Positions 18,666 through 29,300 of a stretch of 64,000 nt of DNA are shown in pieces. This stretch comes from Thermoguttaceae bacterium (GTDB lineage Bacteria > Planctomycetota > Planctomycetia > Pirellulales > Thermoguttaceae), in NCBI GenBank assembly GCA_025062105.1, contig JANXAQ010000144.1, forward strand, positions 1 through 64,000. The letters run 5' to 3'. The notes under the pieces were generated by a model. It searched no databases and was not told where the DNA came from. It saw only the letters and a list, made by a program, of their open reading frames with translations. Positions within the stretch are counted from its first letter, which is position 1; every line of letters begins with the position of its first letter. The position numbers and the translations under genes were made by a program.

Positions 18666-18969
18666 ATTCCCGCTTTGCATGGATACTGCGAACGACTTCT
18701 TCATTCGGCCGAATTGGTACAATCTTTCTAAGTGTATCGGCCTCCCCCACCGGTATCAATCCAGGGAGCAGTTCATCCGAAGGGATTGGGTTTATTTTGC
18801 CCTCTGAGGTGCGATCGACAGTGGGGCAAACGAAGGGTGCCACTACCGTCTTTGTTCCACAGTGGGCATTGCTTTCTGCAATGTTTTCTGCAATGCCCGG
18901 CTGTTGTCCCGGCGGCAGCTCCGAGTTTTTTCAGCCGGCGGAAATGTTCCGGGCATTTCCTGCAAAATC
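18666..18969 (-). other. Possible gene remnant and inverted repeat between repeats
   Basis: On the minus strand, 18640-18843 gives a protein-like frame (SEGKINPIPSDELLPGLIPV, RKIVPIRPNEEVVRSIH) that runs into the family D fragment, where it ends. It has a GTG start and no ribosome site. I do not recognise it; it may be the residue of a gene cut by the insertion. GGGCATTGC (18864-18872) and GCAATGCCC (18890-18898) form an inverted repeat just upstream. Confidence 0.3.
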
Positions 18970-19203
18970 CTGAGCTTGACTTTTGCCATTTTTGGAACTT
19001 CTTTGATTTCGAGGAGGAATCTCTGCAAAATCCTGAACATGGCGTGATTTTTATGAACTTTTGATTCCGTAGGTTTTAACGACTGCCATTTAAACACCTA
19101 CTATATGTATAGGCGGCAGTGCCACAACACAATATGTTGGGCCAGTCCTGGACGGAAGAAACATCATATTAAAATATCTCCTTTCACATTATGCATAGGT
19201 TCC
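18970..19203 (+). repeat. Family B end fragment plus complete family A element
   Basis: 18970-19015 holds GCTTGACTTTTGCCATTTTT (family B left end). 19016-19203 is a forward family A copy, GGAATCTCTGCAAAATCC to ATGCATAGGTTCC, with the CACCTACTATATGTATAGG block. Confidence 0.78.
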
Positions 19204-19604
19204 TAGATGAACTTGTAGCAATTTTCCTAATTACCGTTGGGTCCGAGACTTACGGCGATATCTCCATTCGTTGCCCTAATCTCCAACTGCAATAGTTGCA
19301 AGGCGAGCAGTTAGACCATCTTTCTTTCAAAGCAAGGCCAAACATGGCAAAAGTCGAGCCAAGACCTCTGAAGCGGTTGCTGCCAGACAAACGGAGGGAG
19401 AGGCCGATGTTTTGTGGTCTGTTTAGGTTAGACAGAGAAAATAGGAAAGGTCGGGTTATTTATTTTGCCCAATCGACTCACAGAATTTCAGCTGGAACCA
19501 AAAGAATTTTTCCCTATTGGGCAACAAGGGGGATCGTTTATAATATTAGGAAATGCTTTTGATAATTGAGGCAGCAGTCTTTTCCTAGCCAAAGGAGCTT
19601 ACCT
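19204..19604. other. Spacer with a family B fragment and the next gene's leader
   Basis: About 19285-19351 is a family B right end (ACATGGCAAAAGTCGAG). Otherwise only the AAAGGAG ribosome site (19591-19597) is recognisable. Confidence 0.5.
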
Positions 19605-20591
19605 ATGCGAACTGGGTTATTTACCTTGGCTGGCATGGTGGGGGTGATGGGAAGCTTTTTGTGGGAAGCAGTTCAACCCAAACAGCCATCGAATCAGCCT
19701 GTTGCCAGCGAAGTTCAAGATTTGGATTGCTCCAAAGCAAGCCAATTCTTACGGATCCGCCGAGATGAGAAAGGCCAACCGGTGGCTTTAGAGACGGCCA
19801 TCGTCCGATATGTACCGATGGATTGCAGCCAAACCAGCCCAACCGTAGATCTGGTGGCGGCGGTCCATGTTGGGGAAAAAAGTTACTACCAGCAGCTCAA
19901 CCGAGAGTTTCAGCATTACGATGCGGTTCTTTACGAGTTGGTAGCGCCGGAGGGGACCCGGGTGCCCAAAGGGGGCGGTCGGCCCAGCGGTCATCCAGTC
20001 TCCTTCCTCCAAATAACGCTCTCCAATATGCTGAATCTTACCCATCAGTTGCAGGAGATCGATTACACTGCAAAACATTTTGTTCATGCCGACATGTCGC
20101 CGGAGCAACTCTCGAAGGCAATGAAAGACCGAGGCGAAGCCCTGTGGAAGATGATGCTCCGGGTGATGGGCTACAGCCTAGCCAAACAGACCGGCGCAGA
20201 AGGACCAGCCCCGGAGATAGAGATCCTCCTGGCGCTATTTGACAAAAACCGGGCCTTTGCCCTCAAACGGGCCATGGCCCTCCAGTTTGAAGATATGGAA
20301 GGGATGACCCGGGCGATGGACGGGCCGGAAGGCTCCAGCCTGATTGCTGGCCGAAATCAAGCGGCCCTGGCGGTGCTTCGGCGTCAATTGGCCGAGGGCA
20401 AAAAGAAATTGGCCATCTTCTACGGCGCCGCCCACATGCCGGATATGGAACGACGGCTCAAAGAGGATTTCGGCCTGGTACCGATCCAAACTCGTTGGCT
20501 AGTGGCCTGGGACCTGCGCAGCCCGGAATCTATCAAACCGACCGCCAAAAAACCAAGCGCCAAAACCAGATCGAACATCTTGCAAAACTAA
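19605..20591 (+). CDS. TraB/TIKI-like (GumN-type) secreted protein
   Basis: The product has 328 residues from the ATG at 19605, seven bases after AAAGGAG. An N-terminal hydrophobic segment (about 4-20, LFTLAGMVGVMGSFLW) suggests export or a membrane anchor. The domain opens with a strand and turn carrying VDLVAAVHVGEKSYYQQLN followed by YDAVLYELVAPEG. It closes with KKLAIFYGAAHMPDMERRL, the paired His/Gly motifs expected of TraB/PrgY/TIKI-like putative metalloproteases. The C-terminus is a K/P/T-rich tail. The substrate is unknown. It stands alone, with repeats on both sides. Confidence 0.7.
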   Translation: MRTGLFTLAGMVGVMGSFLWEAVQPKQPSNQPVASEVQDLDCSKASQFLRIRRDEKGQPVALETAIVRYVPMDCSQTSPTVDLVAAVHVGEKSYYQQLNREFQHYDAVLYELVAPEGTRVPKGGGRPSGHPVSFLQITLSNMLNLTHQLQEIDYTAKHFVHADMSPEQLSKAMKDRGEALWKMMLRVMGYSLAKQTGAEGPAPEIEILLALFDKNRAFALKRAMALQFEDMEGMTRAMDGPEGSSLIAGRNQAALAVLRRQLAEGKKKLAIFYGAAHMPDMERRLKEDFGLVPIQTRWLVAWDLRSPESIKPTAKKPSAKTRSNILQN

Positions 20592-20631
20592 CACCCCCTG
20601 AACCGCCCCACTGGGCAGGTGGGTTAAAGAA

Positions 20632-20984
20632 ACAAACCTCCGAAAAGCAATGAACATATAGTGAACTATATCAAGTCTACTTCTATAGCCATTAGTTCTA
20701 CTACCTAAACAAATGACATCTATTGGGTGCTAGCCATGTTTGTGCCCTATATATTGGGTTACAGGCCCTGCAACCCAAATAGCCAAATAGTATGGAACCC
20801 TCTGCATCATCCGGAACATATAGTGAACTCTATGAACTTTCGATTCGGTAGGCTTCAGCTGCCCGTATCTAAATACCTACCAGCTGTAGGGTGCTAGTAG
20901 TGCTAGCAATCCAATATATTGGGTTAGTCCCAGAGGGAACTAAAGTGCTATGAAAATCTCACTCTCAAATGATGCAGAGGTTCC
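20632..20984 (+). repeat. Partial and complete family A elements in tandem
   Basis: 20632-20793 is a forward copy with a decayed start (CAATGAACATATAGTGAACT) and no right end. 20794-20984 is complete, GGAACCCTCTGCATCATCC to TGCAGAGGTTCC. Confidence 0.85.
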
Positions 20985-21402
20985 AATTGATTGGCTAGCC
21001 TTGGTTTTTCCTCGCTTTTTCTGTTCGTTTTCCTTGTGAGGATATAATTAGGAGAAAGGATGTCTTTCCGCTAGTAGTTGACCACAAGGAAAATGAATTT
21101 GCACCACTTCGCCTGAAAGAAGAAGGCGCTGTGGTCGTTCCTGCGAAAGCAAAGATTCACCTCATCAGAAACCGGAGAAAAATCTGGATTCCCGTTTGAG
21201 CGCAAGGAGAGTGTAGAGGACCTTCTGGATTGAAAACAGCTTGCCCAGTCTCCCCTAAGCTGAAATGTTACTGAATTTTTTAGCTACTGGAGGTCCGAAC
21301 AGTCTCAAAACGAATCGAAAGGGGTTCAAGTTCCTCATAAAAATCACTGTAGTAGAGCAGACGGTAGGTAAGTGGGAATTGACATGGAGGGAGCACGGAA
21401 CC
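20985..21402. other. Spacer before the zinc-ribbon gene
   Basis: No gene or repeat is recognised except GGAGGGAG (21387-21394), the ribosome site of the next gene. Confidence 0.4.
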
Positions 21403-21630
21403 ATGCCACTGTATGAATATATCTGCCAGAAATGCGGCCAACAGTTTGAGGAGCTGATTCGGGGGCAGGAGCAGCCGATCTGTCCCAAATGCGGTAGCCC
21501 CAAGGTGGAAAAGCAGCTTAGTAAGGTGGCGGCTCATTCAAGTGAGTCGAGTCGTCCTGCCCAGCAAGGACCGTTGCCTTGTGGGTTGCCGCCCGGCTGT
21601 TGCAGCGGCCAATGCGGCCTGGTCGAATAG
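21403..21630 (+). CDS. FmdB-type zinc-ribbon protein
   Basis: The product has 75 residues. The start MPLYEYICQKCGQQFEELI, with a second CPKCGS pair at about residue 31, forms the four-Cys zinc ribbon of the FmdB/CxxC_CxxC family. These small proteins are presumed regulators and their partners are unknown. The C-terminal part (45-75) is variable and Cys-rich (CGLPPGCCSGQCG). The GGAGGGAG site decides the start. The TAG stop codon coincides with the first bases of a family D element, so the insertion may have set the present 3' end. Confidence 0.88.
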   Translation: MPLYEYICQKCGQQFEELIRGQEQPICPKCGSPKVEKQLSKVAAHSSESSRPAQQGPLPCGLPPGCCSGQCGLVE

Positions 21631-21794
21631 GCTGTCCGAAAAGGAATGAACCAGTCTTCCTCATTCCAGGGGCCGGTGAAGATTTTGGGTAGTTAAGATG
21701 GGCAGTCAAGGTGTGCAAAGCCCAGTCTATAGCCCTTCGAGGAGGAAACCATTTGGCGGCCGACTGAGCCAAAATCTCTTTTCAGACAGCCTTT
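21629..21794 (+). repeat. Family D MITE-like element abutting a gene end
   Basis: It starts AGGCTGTCCGAAAAGG, has the internal GGCGGCCGACTGAGCC, and ends TCTTTTCAGACAGCC. The element begins within the stop codon of the FmdB-like gene. Confidence 0.83.
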
Positions 21795-22000
21795 CTAAGG
21801 AAAATCCCTTTCCGAGCGATTTACTGGTCCTGTGCGGCGACCCGAAAGGCCTCAGAGGTTATGCGAAAGATATTTTTCCGTCTGCAACCAGAGATTGCCC
21901 CGGCAGATCAAAAATCCGCAAAATCTCTATGTTAGCGAGTTTTGCCGTCTAGATCCCTGAACCTGAAAACCCTCCGGAAAACGTGAAAATCTATATCAGA

Positions 22001-22178
22001 AAGCTCTGCGTAATCCTGAACATATAGTGGACTATATGATCCTGTAGGCTTTAGCTGCCCCATCCCCTCCTACTATATGCAGGGTGCTAGTAGTCCTAGC
22101 AACCCAATATATTGGGTCGGATCCGAAGGGAACCGAAAGGGTATCAAAATATTTCCCCTCGGATTATGCAGAGGTTCC
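22001..22178 (+). repeat. Family A element
   Basis: The left end is slightly decayed (GCTCTGCGTAATCCTGAACAT), and the right end TGCAGAGGTTCC is perfect. It contains GGGTGCTAGTAGTCCTAGCA. Confidence 0.85.
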
Positions 22179-22200
22179 TTCAGAACAACCCCCAGGGCCT

Positions 22201-22245
22201 TTGGGGGAGGGGAAACCTCTAACGGCTCGGCTTCCCCTCCCCCAA
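22201..22245. other. Perfect 14-bp inverted repeat upstream of hisI
   Basis: TTGGGGGAGGGGAA (22201-22214) pairs without mismatch with TTCCCCTCCCCCAA (22232-22245) over a 17-nt loop. There is no T-tract on either side, so it is not a simple terminator. It lies about 310 bp before hisI. Confidence 0.7.
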
Positions 22246-22556
22246 GCAGGCATGTCCATTTGGTGTTGCCCTTCGTGCTTGTTTGGGTCCCCGCCCTCTA
22301 AAAGAAAAACGGCGCCGTATCATACCAATTTCCCCCTTGAGGAATCCAACCGGGACCGCTGCAGGATTGGTACCATTTAAGCCGAGGGCGAAATTGCCTG
22401 TAGCCTCCTAAGCCTGGGTATTACCTACTTCTCCATCCCCTACTTCAAAAAAATCAGCAACACCCGATTCTTTACGAGGGCTAGATAGGAAGGACGCCGT
22501 AAATTACAATTAAAGATTCTGTATTTGGACAAGTTGCCTTGGTAAAGGATCGGGCG

Positions 22557-22958
22557 ATGATACAAACCCCTGAGGTGTGTGAGGGCCCAGATTTTGAAAA
22601 AGGTGGGGGGCTATTGCCGGCCATTGCCCAAGATGTCCATACCGGCGAAGTCTTAATGCTGGCCTATATGAATCGGGAGAGTTTTCAACAGACGTTACTT
22701 CGAGGGGAGGCGGTTTATTACAGCCGAAGCCGACAGAAACTTTGGCGAAAGGGAGAAGAAAGCGGCCATGTGCAGAAAGTACATGCCATTTATGTGGATT
22801 GTGACCGGGATTGTATTCTGCTGAAGGTAGAACAAATTGGCGGCGCTGCCTGCCATGAGGGGTACCGAAGTTGCTTCTACCGCCAGGTAACGCCTGAAGG
22901 GCTAAAGGTAGTGGCCGAGCGGGTCTTTGACCCCGAACAGGTGTATAAAAAACCATAA
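22557..22958 (+). CDS. hisI: Phosphoribosyl-AMP cyclohydrolase (HisI)
   Basis: HisI opens the adenine ring of phosphoribosyl-AMP in the third step of histidine synthesis, in the cytoplasm. The product has 133 residues from the ATG at 22557, seven bases after AAGGA; a TTG six codons earlier is the alternative. The family is clear from [39 protein letters not shown] and the metal-site block [28 protein letters not shown], where the three Cys bind zinc. It is the single-domain form without the HisE pyrophosphohydrolase part. hisG follows on the same strand after 386 bp that contain a family A insertion. Confidence 0.96.
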   Translation: MIQTPEVCEGPDFEKGGGLLPAIAQDVHTGEVLMLAYMNRESFQQTLLRGEAVYYSRSRQKLWRKGEESGHVQKVHAIYVDCDRDCILLKVEQIGGAACHEGYRSCFYRQVTPEGLKVVAERVFDPEQVYKKP

Positions 22959-23012
22959 TTGGGTTTCTTCCAAGCTGAAGCAAGACAATAGGGGAACCAC
23001 TAAAAATACTGA

Positions 23013-23204
23013 GGAGCCTCTGTACAATTCGGAGGAGATATTTTTATACCGTTTTGGCTCACTTCGCATCTGATCCTATATATTGGGTCGCGAACACTTT
23101 TAGCACCCTACATCTAATAAGGGTTTGAATGGGAGCAACTGATGCCTATCGAAATCAAAAATTCATATTAGTTCATTATATGTGCAGGATTATGCGGAAG
23201 TTCC
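23013..23204 (-). repeat. Family A element inserted between hisI and hisG
   Basis: It starts GGAGCCTCTGTACAATTC and ends ATTATGCGGAAGTTCC. The element splits two genes of one pathway and may affect their co-transcription. Confidence 0.83.
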
Positions 23205-23344
23205 TCTGGTTTATTGTTGACGGAAGAACAAAGGCTGATTCTTGCCGAGAAGAAAAGAACACTTCTGCTTCTTCTAAAAGCCCGAATGAATTTTTCCAAA
23301 AATCTTAGGTTTCCTTTGGTCAACACAGGTTATAAGGCAGAAAT

Positions 23345-24223
23345 ATGGCAGAACAGGTATTAAAACTTGGTATTCCAGCAGGTAGTTTGCAAGAGGCTAC
23401 GGCGGATCTGTTTCGTCGGGCCGGCTATAGATTGACTTTTGTACCTCGCAGTTATTATCCGGTCATCGACGACGAGGAGATTGAGTGTCTGTTGATTCGG
23501 GCCCAGGAGATGGCCCGATATGTGCAGGATGGCGTTTTGGATGCGGGCCTAACCGGTTATGATTGGATTTTAGAAACCGGTGCCGATGTCCATGAAGTGG
23601 CAGAATTGGTCTTTTCTCGAAGCAGTTTAAAACCGGTGCGGTGGGTTCTGTGCGTACCGGAGGATTCGCCGGTACGCTCCGTGTATGACCTAGAAGGGAA
23701 ACGGATTGCTACCGAAGCGGTGGGGCTCACCAAACAATATCTTGCCAAACATGGGGTGAATGCGAAGGTAGAATTCTCTTGGGGAGCAACAGAGGTAAAA
23801 CCTCCCCGGCTTGCCGACGCCATTGTCGAGGTAACTGAAACCGGTAGCTCTCTTCGGGCCAATCATCTGCGGATCGTGGATGAAGTGCTGCAGAGCACTC
23901 CTCGGCTGATCGCCAATCATCAATCGTATGCCGACCCCTGGAAACGAACCAAGATCGATGATCTAGCGCTAATGCTCCAGGGGGCGTTGGCGGCCATGGG
24001 CAAAGTAGGCCTGATGATGAACGTACCCAAAAGTCGGCTGTCTGGTGTGCTGGCCATCCTGCCGGCGCTAAAGAATCCTACGGTCTCTGATTTGGCTGAC
24101 AAAGACTGGGTGGCCGTCAATACGGTGCTAGATGAAACGATAGTCCGGCATATTATTCCTCGACTCAAAGAGGCTGGCGCCTGCGGAATCGTAGAATACC
24201 CGCTCAGCAAGGTGATCGAATAA
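23345..24223 (+). CDS. hisG: ATP phosphoribosyltransferase, long form (HisG)
   Basis: HisG joins ATP and PRPP in the first, feedback-inhibited step of histidine synthesis. The 292-residue length and the C-terminal domain (about 215-292, [20 protein letters not shown] and [20 protein letters not shown]) identify the long, self-regulated form with the ACT-like HisG_C domain. It would not need HisZ. The catalytic part shows [40 protein letters not shown] and the PRPP-binding [12 protein letters not shown] at about 160-171. AAGG lies seven bases before the ATG. It pairs functionally with hisI upstream and ends 21 bp from the convergent DUF4340 gene. Confidence 0.97.
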   Translation: MAEQVLKLGIPAGSLQEATADLFRRAGYRLTFVPRSYYPVIDDEEIECLLIRAQEMARYVQDGVLDAGLTGYDWILETGADVHEVAELVFSRSSLKPVRWVLCVPEDSPVRSVYDLEGKRIATEAVGLTKQYLAKHGVNAKVEFSWGATEVKPPRLADAIVEVTETGSSLRANHLRIVDEVLQSTPRLIANHQSYADPWKRTKIDDLALMLQGALAAMGKVGLMMNVPKSRLSGVLAILPALKNPTVSDLADKDWVAVNTVLDETIVRHIIPRLKEAGACGIVEYPLSKVIE

Positions 24224-24244
24224 CCCGAAAGACTGAGAGCCGGT

Positions 24245-26251
24245 TTAGGGAACAGAGGCCGGTTTAGGCGTCGGCGAGATGGCTGGTTTGGATTCAGTGG
24301 GCTTGGATTCTCCAGCCGGTTTGCTTTCCTCAGGTTTCGGTTCGGCCGAGGGTTTGCTAGCTTCGGTCTGCGGCGGCATGGGCGGCTTAGTCTCAGAAGG
24401 GGTCGGTTGCACCGAAGCTTGGGAGGGTTCCGGTTTCAGCTCGGAGGAGGGTTTAGGCTGTTGTTGGGATTTAGGCACTTCTTGCGGCTTGGCCTCCGGA
24501 GTTGATGCTGATTCTTTAGCTTGAGCCTGCGAGGGTTGCTCGTGTGAATGTTTATGATCGTGTTCATGTTCTTTAGGCGGTTGTTTTTCCTCAGGTTGTT
24601 CGGATTTGGGCTTTTCTTCTTCCTTTTTCTCTTTTTTCTTGACGATGTCAGCCCGGCTTAGGCGAATCTTTTTATAAGTTTCTTCAGAGATAATGTAATA
24701 CCATTCGGCGAAGCGGTCGTTAAGTTCTTTAGCCTTTTTGCGGCCTTGTTCTAATTTCTCCTGATATTCCTTTTGCTTTCGTTCGTTTTCTTTTTTGATC
24801 TCTTCTCGGCGTTTTTCTAACTCTTTTTTGGCTTCTTCGGGAGATTGTTTCGCTTGGGTTTTTTCTTTGGAAGCGGGCTGCGATTTTTCGGCGGAACTCT
24901 TTTCCAAGGAAGAAGTTGGTTTTTCGGGAGATTTGGTCTGTGGTGTTGTCTCTGGCGAAGTGTGGCTAGCTTTGGCCTCCGGTTTTGATTCCGTAGGAGT
25001 CTTTTCTGCCGGTTCTTCTGGTAAGGGTTCGAGTTCTGGTTTAGGAATAGCCGACTCGTTGAATCGAGCCGTTACCATGATGAACCGGTTCATGCCTGGT
25101 GTGGTTTTTTGTTCCTCAGCCTTTTGTTTAGAGTCTGTTTCGGATTTGGATTGTGGCTTTGGGGTTTGTTTTTCTTCGGTACGTCCGGTTCCTGCCGGGC
25201 CGCCAAATCGAAGCAAATATTCCACGCCGTCTTTCATTAACACTCGGATTTCCCCTTCGTTGGAAACGATTTCGTAGCGATCTTCAACCCGGGCGGGATA
25301 GAAACCACGGGCGGCCAAGTTTTCAACAGCTTCTCGGTTGGTAATGAGGGTTTCTTCGGCCTTCAGGTCGGCGCTGAGTCCAGCAGGTTTTCGATTGACA
25401 TCCACGATCTTCAGATCATCCAGGGCAAACTTCATGTCGTCTAATTTGCTGGTGTTGAGTTCTTCGTCAGGTGCTAGGCTCACCGGCTGGAGCCCCTTTT
25501 CAGTGGCCTGGAGATCCTGGGCAAGTTTCCATCGTGGATCGCCGGTGTCGTTATATTCCAGGGTCATTTGGCCGCGTTGGATGATCATGCCCCGGACAAT
25601 ATCCACCGAATAATCACGGATTTCGACTTCCTTGATATCCCAGGGATTGAGTTTGAGCAGGTCTTTTTCAATCCAGTCCTCAAAACGAGTCGATAGGCGA
25701 TCTGTTTTCAAAGGTACTACAAAGACCTGGTCTTGGCCCACTCGTCGGACATAGCGGAGATCTGATTGGCCGGGCACTTCTTTGCCGATAATCAAAGCCA
25801 CCATCGTGTTGCCATCTTTGTCTTTCATAATCACCCGAGTGCCCATGCCTTCGCGGGGATCCCGAGGATCCGGATCCAGGACGCCGTACTGTTTATGATC
25901 GCCTGGGTTTTCCGTGACGAGTTGCAGGATTTTCAGACCGACGAAGGTGGTGGCGGCCTCAGCCATATGGTCCTTGGCATCGGCCGGGTAGTTTTCATGG
26001 GAGGGAATAGACCAGACGCCTTTTTGTTTATCATGGGCCACTTCGAAAGTTTCTACTCGAGCCTCTTTTTCATCGTATTTCATAATTTCCATGCTGGCGG
26101 CCTTCAGGGGATCGAAATCTTCGGCCACCAGCAATTGTCCGACTACCTGTTCCGGACGTTCTTCGAGCCGGCGTGGCTGGGCCGCCCAGGCAACCAATAA
26201 TATCCCCACCGCCACCAGAACAAAAATGAACGTCTTAGTGTTTTCCGTCAT
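24245..26251 (-). CDS. DUF4340 protein of the GldG-type ABC export cluster
   Basis: The product has 668 residues. There is an N-terminal membrane segment (about 7-25, FIFVLVAVGILLVAWAAQ), then DUF4340 repeats to about 370 (VWSIPSHENYPADAKDHMAE, VALIIGKEVPGQSDLRYVRR). The C-terminal 290 residues are a low-complexity S/P/E/K/Q tail with a charged coiled-coil stretch (about 475-530) and a His-rich patch (EHEHDHKHSHEQ). DUF4340 proteins accompany GldG-like ABC systems and are thought to be extracytoplasmic accessory factors. AGGAG precedes the ATG. It is the third gene of the minus-strand cluster ATPase, permease-GldG, DUF4340. The tail is much longer than the family core. Confidence 0.85.
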   Translation of the reverse strand: MTENTKTFIFVLVAVGILLVAWAAQPRRLEERPEQVVGQLLVAEDFDPLKAASMEIMKYDEKEARVETFEVAHDKQKGVWSIPSHENYPADAKDHMAEAATTFVGLKILQLVTENPGDHKQYGVLDPDPRDPREGMGTRVIMKDKDGNTMVALIIGKEVPGQSDLRYVRRVGQDQVFVVPLKTDRLSTRFEDWIEKDLLKLNPWDIKEVEIRDYSVDIVRGMIIQRGQMTLEYNDTGDPRWKLAQDLQATEKGLQPVSLAPDEELNTSKLDDMKFALDDLKIVDVNRKPAGLSADLKAEETLITNREAVENLAARGFYPARVEDRYEIVSNEGEIRVLMKDGVEYLLRFGGPAGTGRTEEKQTPKPQSKSETDSKQKAEEQKTTPGMNRFIMVTARFNESAIPKPELEPLPEEPAEKTPTESKPEAKASHTSPETTPQTKSPEKPTSSLEKSSAEKSQPASKEKTQAKQSPEEAKKELEKRREEIKKENERKQKEYQEKLEQGRKKAKELNDRFAEWYYIISEETYKKIRLSRADIVKKKEKKEEEKPKSEQPEEKQPPKEHEHDHKHSHEQPSQAQAKESASTPEAKPQEVPKSQQQPKPSSELKPEPSQASVQPTPSETKPPMPPQTEASKPSAEPKPEESKPAGESKPTESKPAISPTPKPASVP

Positions 26252-26365
26252 CGTTTGCTTCTCCTGAAGCAGAGAATACCCAGTGGTTGGAGTCTGTGCT
26301 TGGGTTTCCTAGACCGAGTATCCTTCCGGAGGTCATTCCGGAGTTTGCTGGCCAAGCTAGGGAGG

Positions 26366-29300
26366 TTAACCGCGTAACCTACTTTTGGCTACGCCCACGT
26401 GCTCTTGCGCACGCCGTATAAAGAAGACGACAATGGCGACTACAAGCGGCGGAATCGGCGGTAGCACCACGGCCCACATTTTGTAAGCATCTTGGACCCG
26501 CCGAATCTGAGTGGCCAATTGGGTTTCAATGCGTTTGATTTCCCGGTCGCGTTCAGCCTCCGCCTCTTTGACTTTGGCATCGAGTCGTCGCTGGCCGCTC
26601 CGTTCCAGCATTACCAACTGGATGGCTTTTTCCAGCTCGGGCATATCCGTGCGTTTGCGGAGTTGTTCGACCTGTTCGTCCAATTTTCGTTGTTCTTCAT
26701 CCCGAACTTTTTCTGCCTTTTTGTAAGCTTCTTCCCGAATTTTAGCGGTTTCTTCACGGGCCTGGCGGGTGGCCTCTTCGATCCGGGTCAGCGTGCGGTG
26801 TTTGGGACGACGTTTCCGAAGCTCGAAAAAGCGAGTCTCCCCAGCCAATTCGTCCAAGACATTCAGCACAAAGGTTACGTTGTCAAAATCGAAGGTAATG
26901 CCTAACTCTTCGATTTCTCCCTGTTCGCGCAGGGCAAAGAATGTGGGCGTAAGCATGTCGATGTCGGCCACGACGACCACGTTAACTTCCTGAGCCTTTG
27001 GCTTTTCTGGAGGCGAAGGGGCCGACGGTTGGGAAGGAGGTTTCTGCGCCGGGGCCGGTTTTTCTTCTGCCGAGGGTTTTTCCTCTTTCCTGCCGGGTTC
27101 CGATTTACTACCCGCAGTCTCAGAGGGGGGCTCTTGTTTAGACACAGGTTCTGAGGCCGACGCCTCTTGGATGGCTGGTTGGGTGGGGACAGATTTTGAT
27201 TCTGCCGAAGGGGGCGTTTTTTCGCCTGTCGGGGGCTTGGTTTCGGCCTGGGAACCGACGGTCGCGGAGCCGGCCTGAGGCTCGGAAAGCTGAGCCGGCA
27301 ACACTGAGGCCAACCAAAGCCCAGAAGGCCCCAAACTGCCAGAGCCAGTAGGAGGCGGCGTCTGAGTTCCCGAAGCTTCTGGTTTAAGTTTGCCTCGGAT
27401 GCGGGCTGCTAAAACATACTGCTCATTCGTAGGGATCATGCGAGCCGCTGGATTCAGTTGCCGAGAACCAGTAAATGGATTGAATCGGAACAGCTCGCTA
27501 TATCGGACGGTGCCCGTTCTGGGACCGGTACGGAGAAGCCCTAGAAATTCCAAGTCCGAAGTCCGCCATTTGAAAATCGCGCCGGGAAACGGCAGAAGCA
27601 TGTTCTGGAGGCCTTGGGTAATGGGATTTTGTGCATAGAATGGCTCCTCCGCCCCACAACCTGGACCAAGGAACACAAACTGCTTCTGCTCCCGAAATAG
27701 ATCGATCTTTGGATAAGGATTGTAGTCCTGCCAAATGATCTGATCCCTGGAAAAATCGATCCCCAACAAGTTCCACAGTTCTTGAATGTCGCCTTTGGGC
27801 AGATCGCGTGGAAACATCATAAACGGGCTGCTGGGTGGTCGACGAGGCTCGCTGGTGGCCGGCACCCATGGGGCAAACCGCGGACAAGGGTCTTCGAAAA
27901 TGGCCGTCGGTATCCCAGAGCGCACCGCCTCCAGAAAATGTTTCATCTGGTCCGGGGTAAGGGTGGAAGGCTGCACAGCTAAAAGCACATCCACCTCGCC
28001 CGGCTGCAACGGACTGTTCAAATCAATGGGTTTGACTTCATATTGTTTTTCGAGTTCATCGATGATCGGCCACTGTTGGACCCCGGCCAAAAAGTTCCCC
28101 CTCAGGCCGGCATCCGTATCGATCACACCCACTTTTTTGCGTTTCTCGCCAGCCACGATGGCCAACGAGCGCACTAGCTCGTATTCGACCGGAATGCCGC
28201 GGTCGATAAACGGCACGACTACCTTTTCCAATCCACAGGTAAAAGCAACGCCTAAGAAAATGTTATCCGTTCGTAGTGTACCTCGGTCAATGCTGCGCAC
28301 TTCTTTGGCTTGGATTTTGTAGCGTTGTTCGGCCCGAGCCGCCTCGTCACTGTATTGACTGGTTTCGTTAATGATCAGACGGATTTTTTCTTTACCCAAG
28401 GCGGCCAGCTCATATAGATGGTGTAAAACATTGAGCCGGGTTTGCACATAGGATTCCGGCACCTCAGAAGCAGGGCTAATAAACGCTTCGATTACAATAG
28501 GCCGATCCACCTTTAGCTCCCGCACCAGCCGCACCGTCTCCGGCGATAGCGAATTAATCCTCTCACTAGTTACATCAAGCCGGAGGTTGTGTGCCTGAAA
28601 CAACAGGAATAAGCCTACCGCCATCCACGCCACAGATAAGATGCGGGTAATGTAATGGCCTGGTAATTCCGTAATGGAAAACGGCAAACGTGGCCAAAGA
28701 TACAAAAGAGTAATATGGATTCCAAGATACACGATGGCGGCAACCAGCCACGCAGAAAAAGAGGGCATCAAATAAGAAAGACCAAAGCCTAGCAGCAGAC
28801 AGATCAATCCGGTGGCCACATACAGCAGCAGGTAAAAACCAGCTACAGAACCCACCACCGGCCCCAGCCGCCAATGCCGCCGTCCTATGACCACCATGCA
28901 TATATATAACATCAGCACCACAATGGACAGGAAATAGACGATTCCAGCCAGACTGATCACGCCCCGGGCAAAATCGGCTAACTGCCCGCCAATGCCCCAC
29001 CGCTGAAGCTCCACCGCCCACTGGGGACTGCGCAAAATGGCCGACAAAACAGGCACTGTCCCCAAAATTACTAAAATCCCGTTAAACAAGGCTCCCAGAA
29101 TATAGGCTACTGTCTCATGGGCCGTCAGAAACGAAGCCACCATCCCCACGGCCAACATGGCCAACCCCACCAACCAGTAGCCAAAATAGGTCCCGATAAA
29201 TAGGCCAACATCCGGATCCCCTAGGCTTTCCAGCACTGTATAGGTGCAGAGCATGGAGAAACCTAGCGAGACACTGTAGATGGCCACAGCGGCCAAATAT

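Noticed and set aside
18551-18973. 140-codon plus-strand ORF
   Set aside because: Its first third is family B and D repeat sequence and the remainder has no protein-like character; the minus-strand remnant is more plausible.
20632-20984. Regularly recurring repeats as a possible CRISPR array
   Set aside because: Units are 190 bp with inverted ends and target duplications, variable orientation and no spacers; no cas genes.
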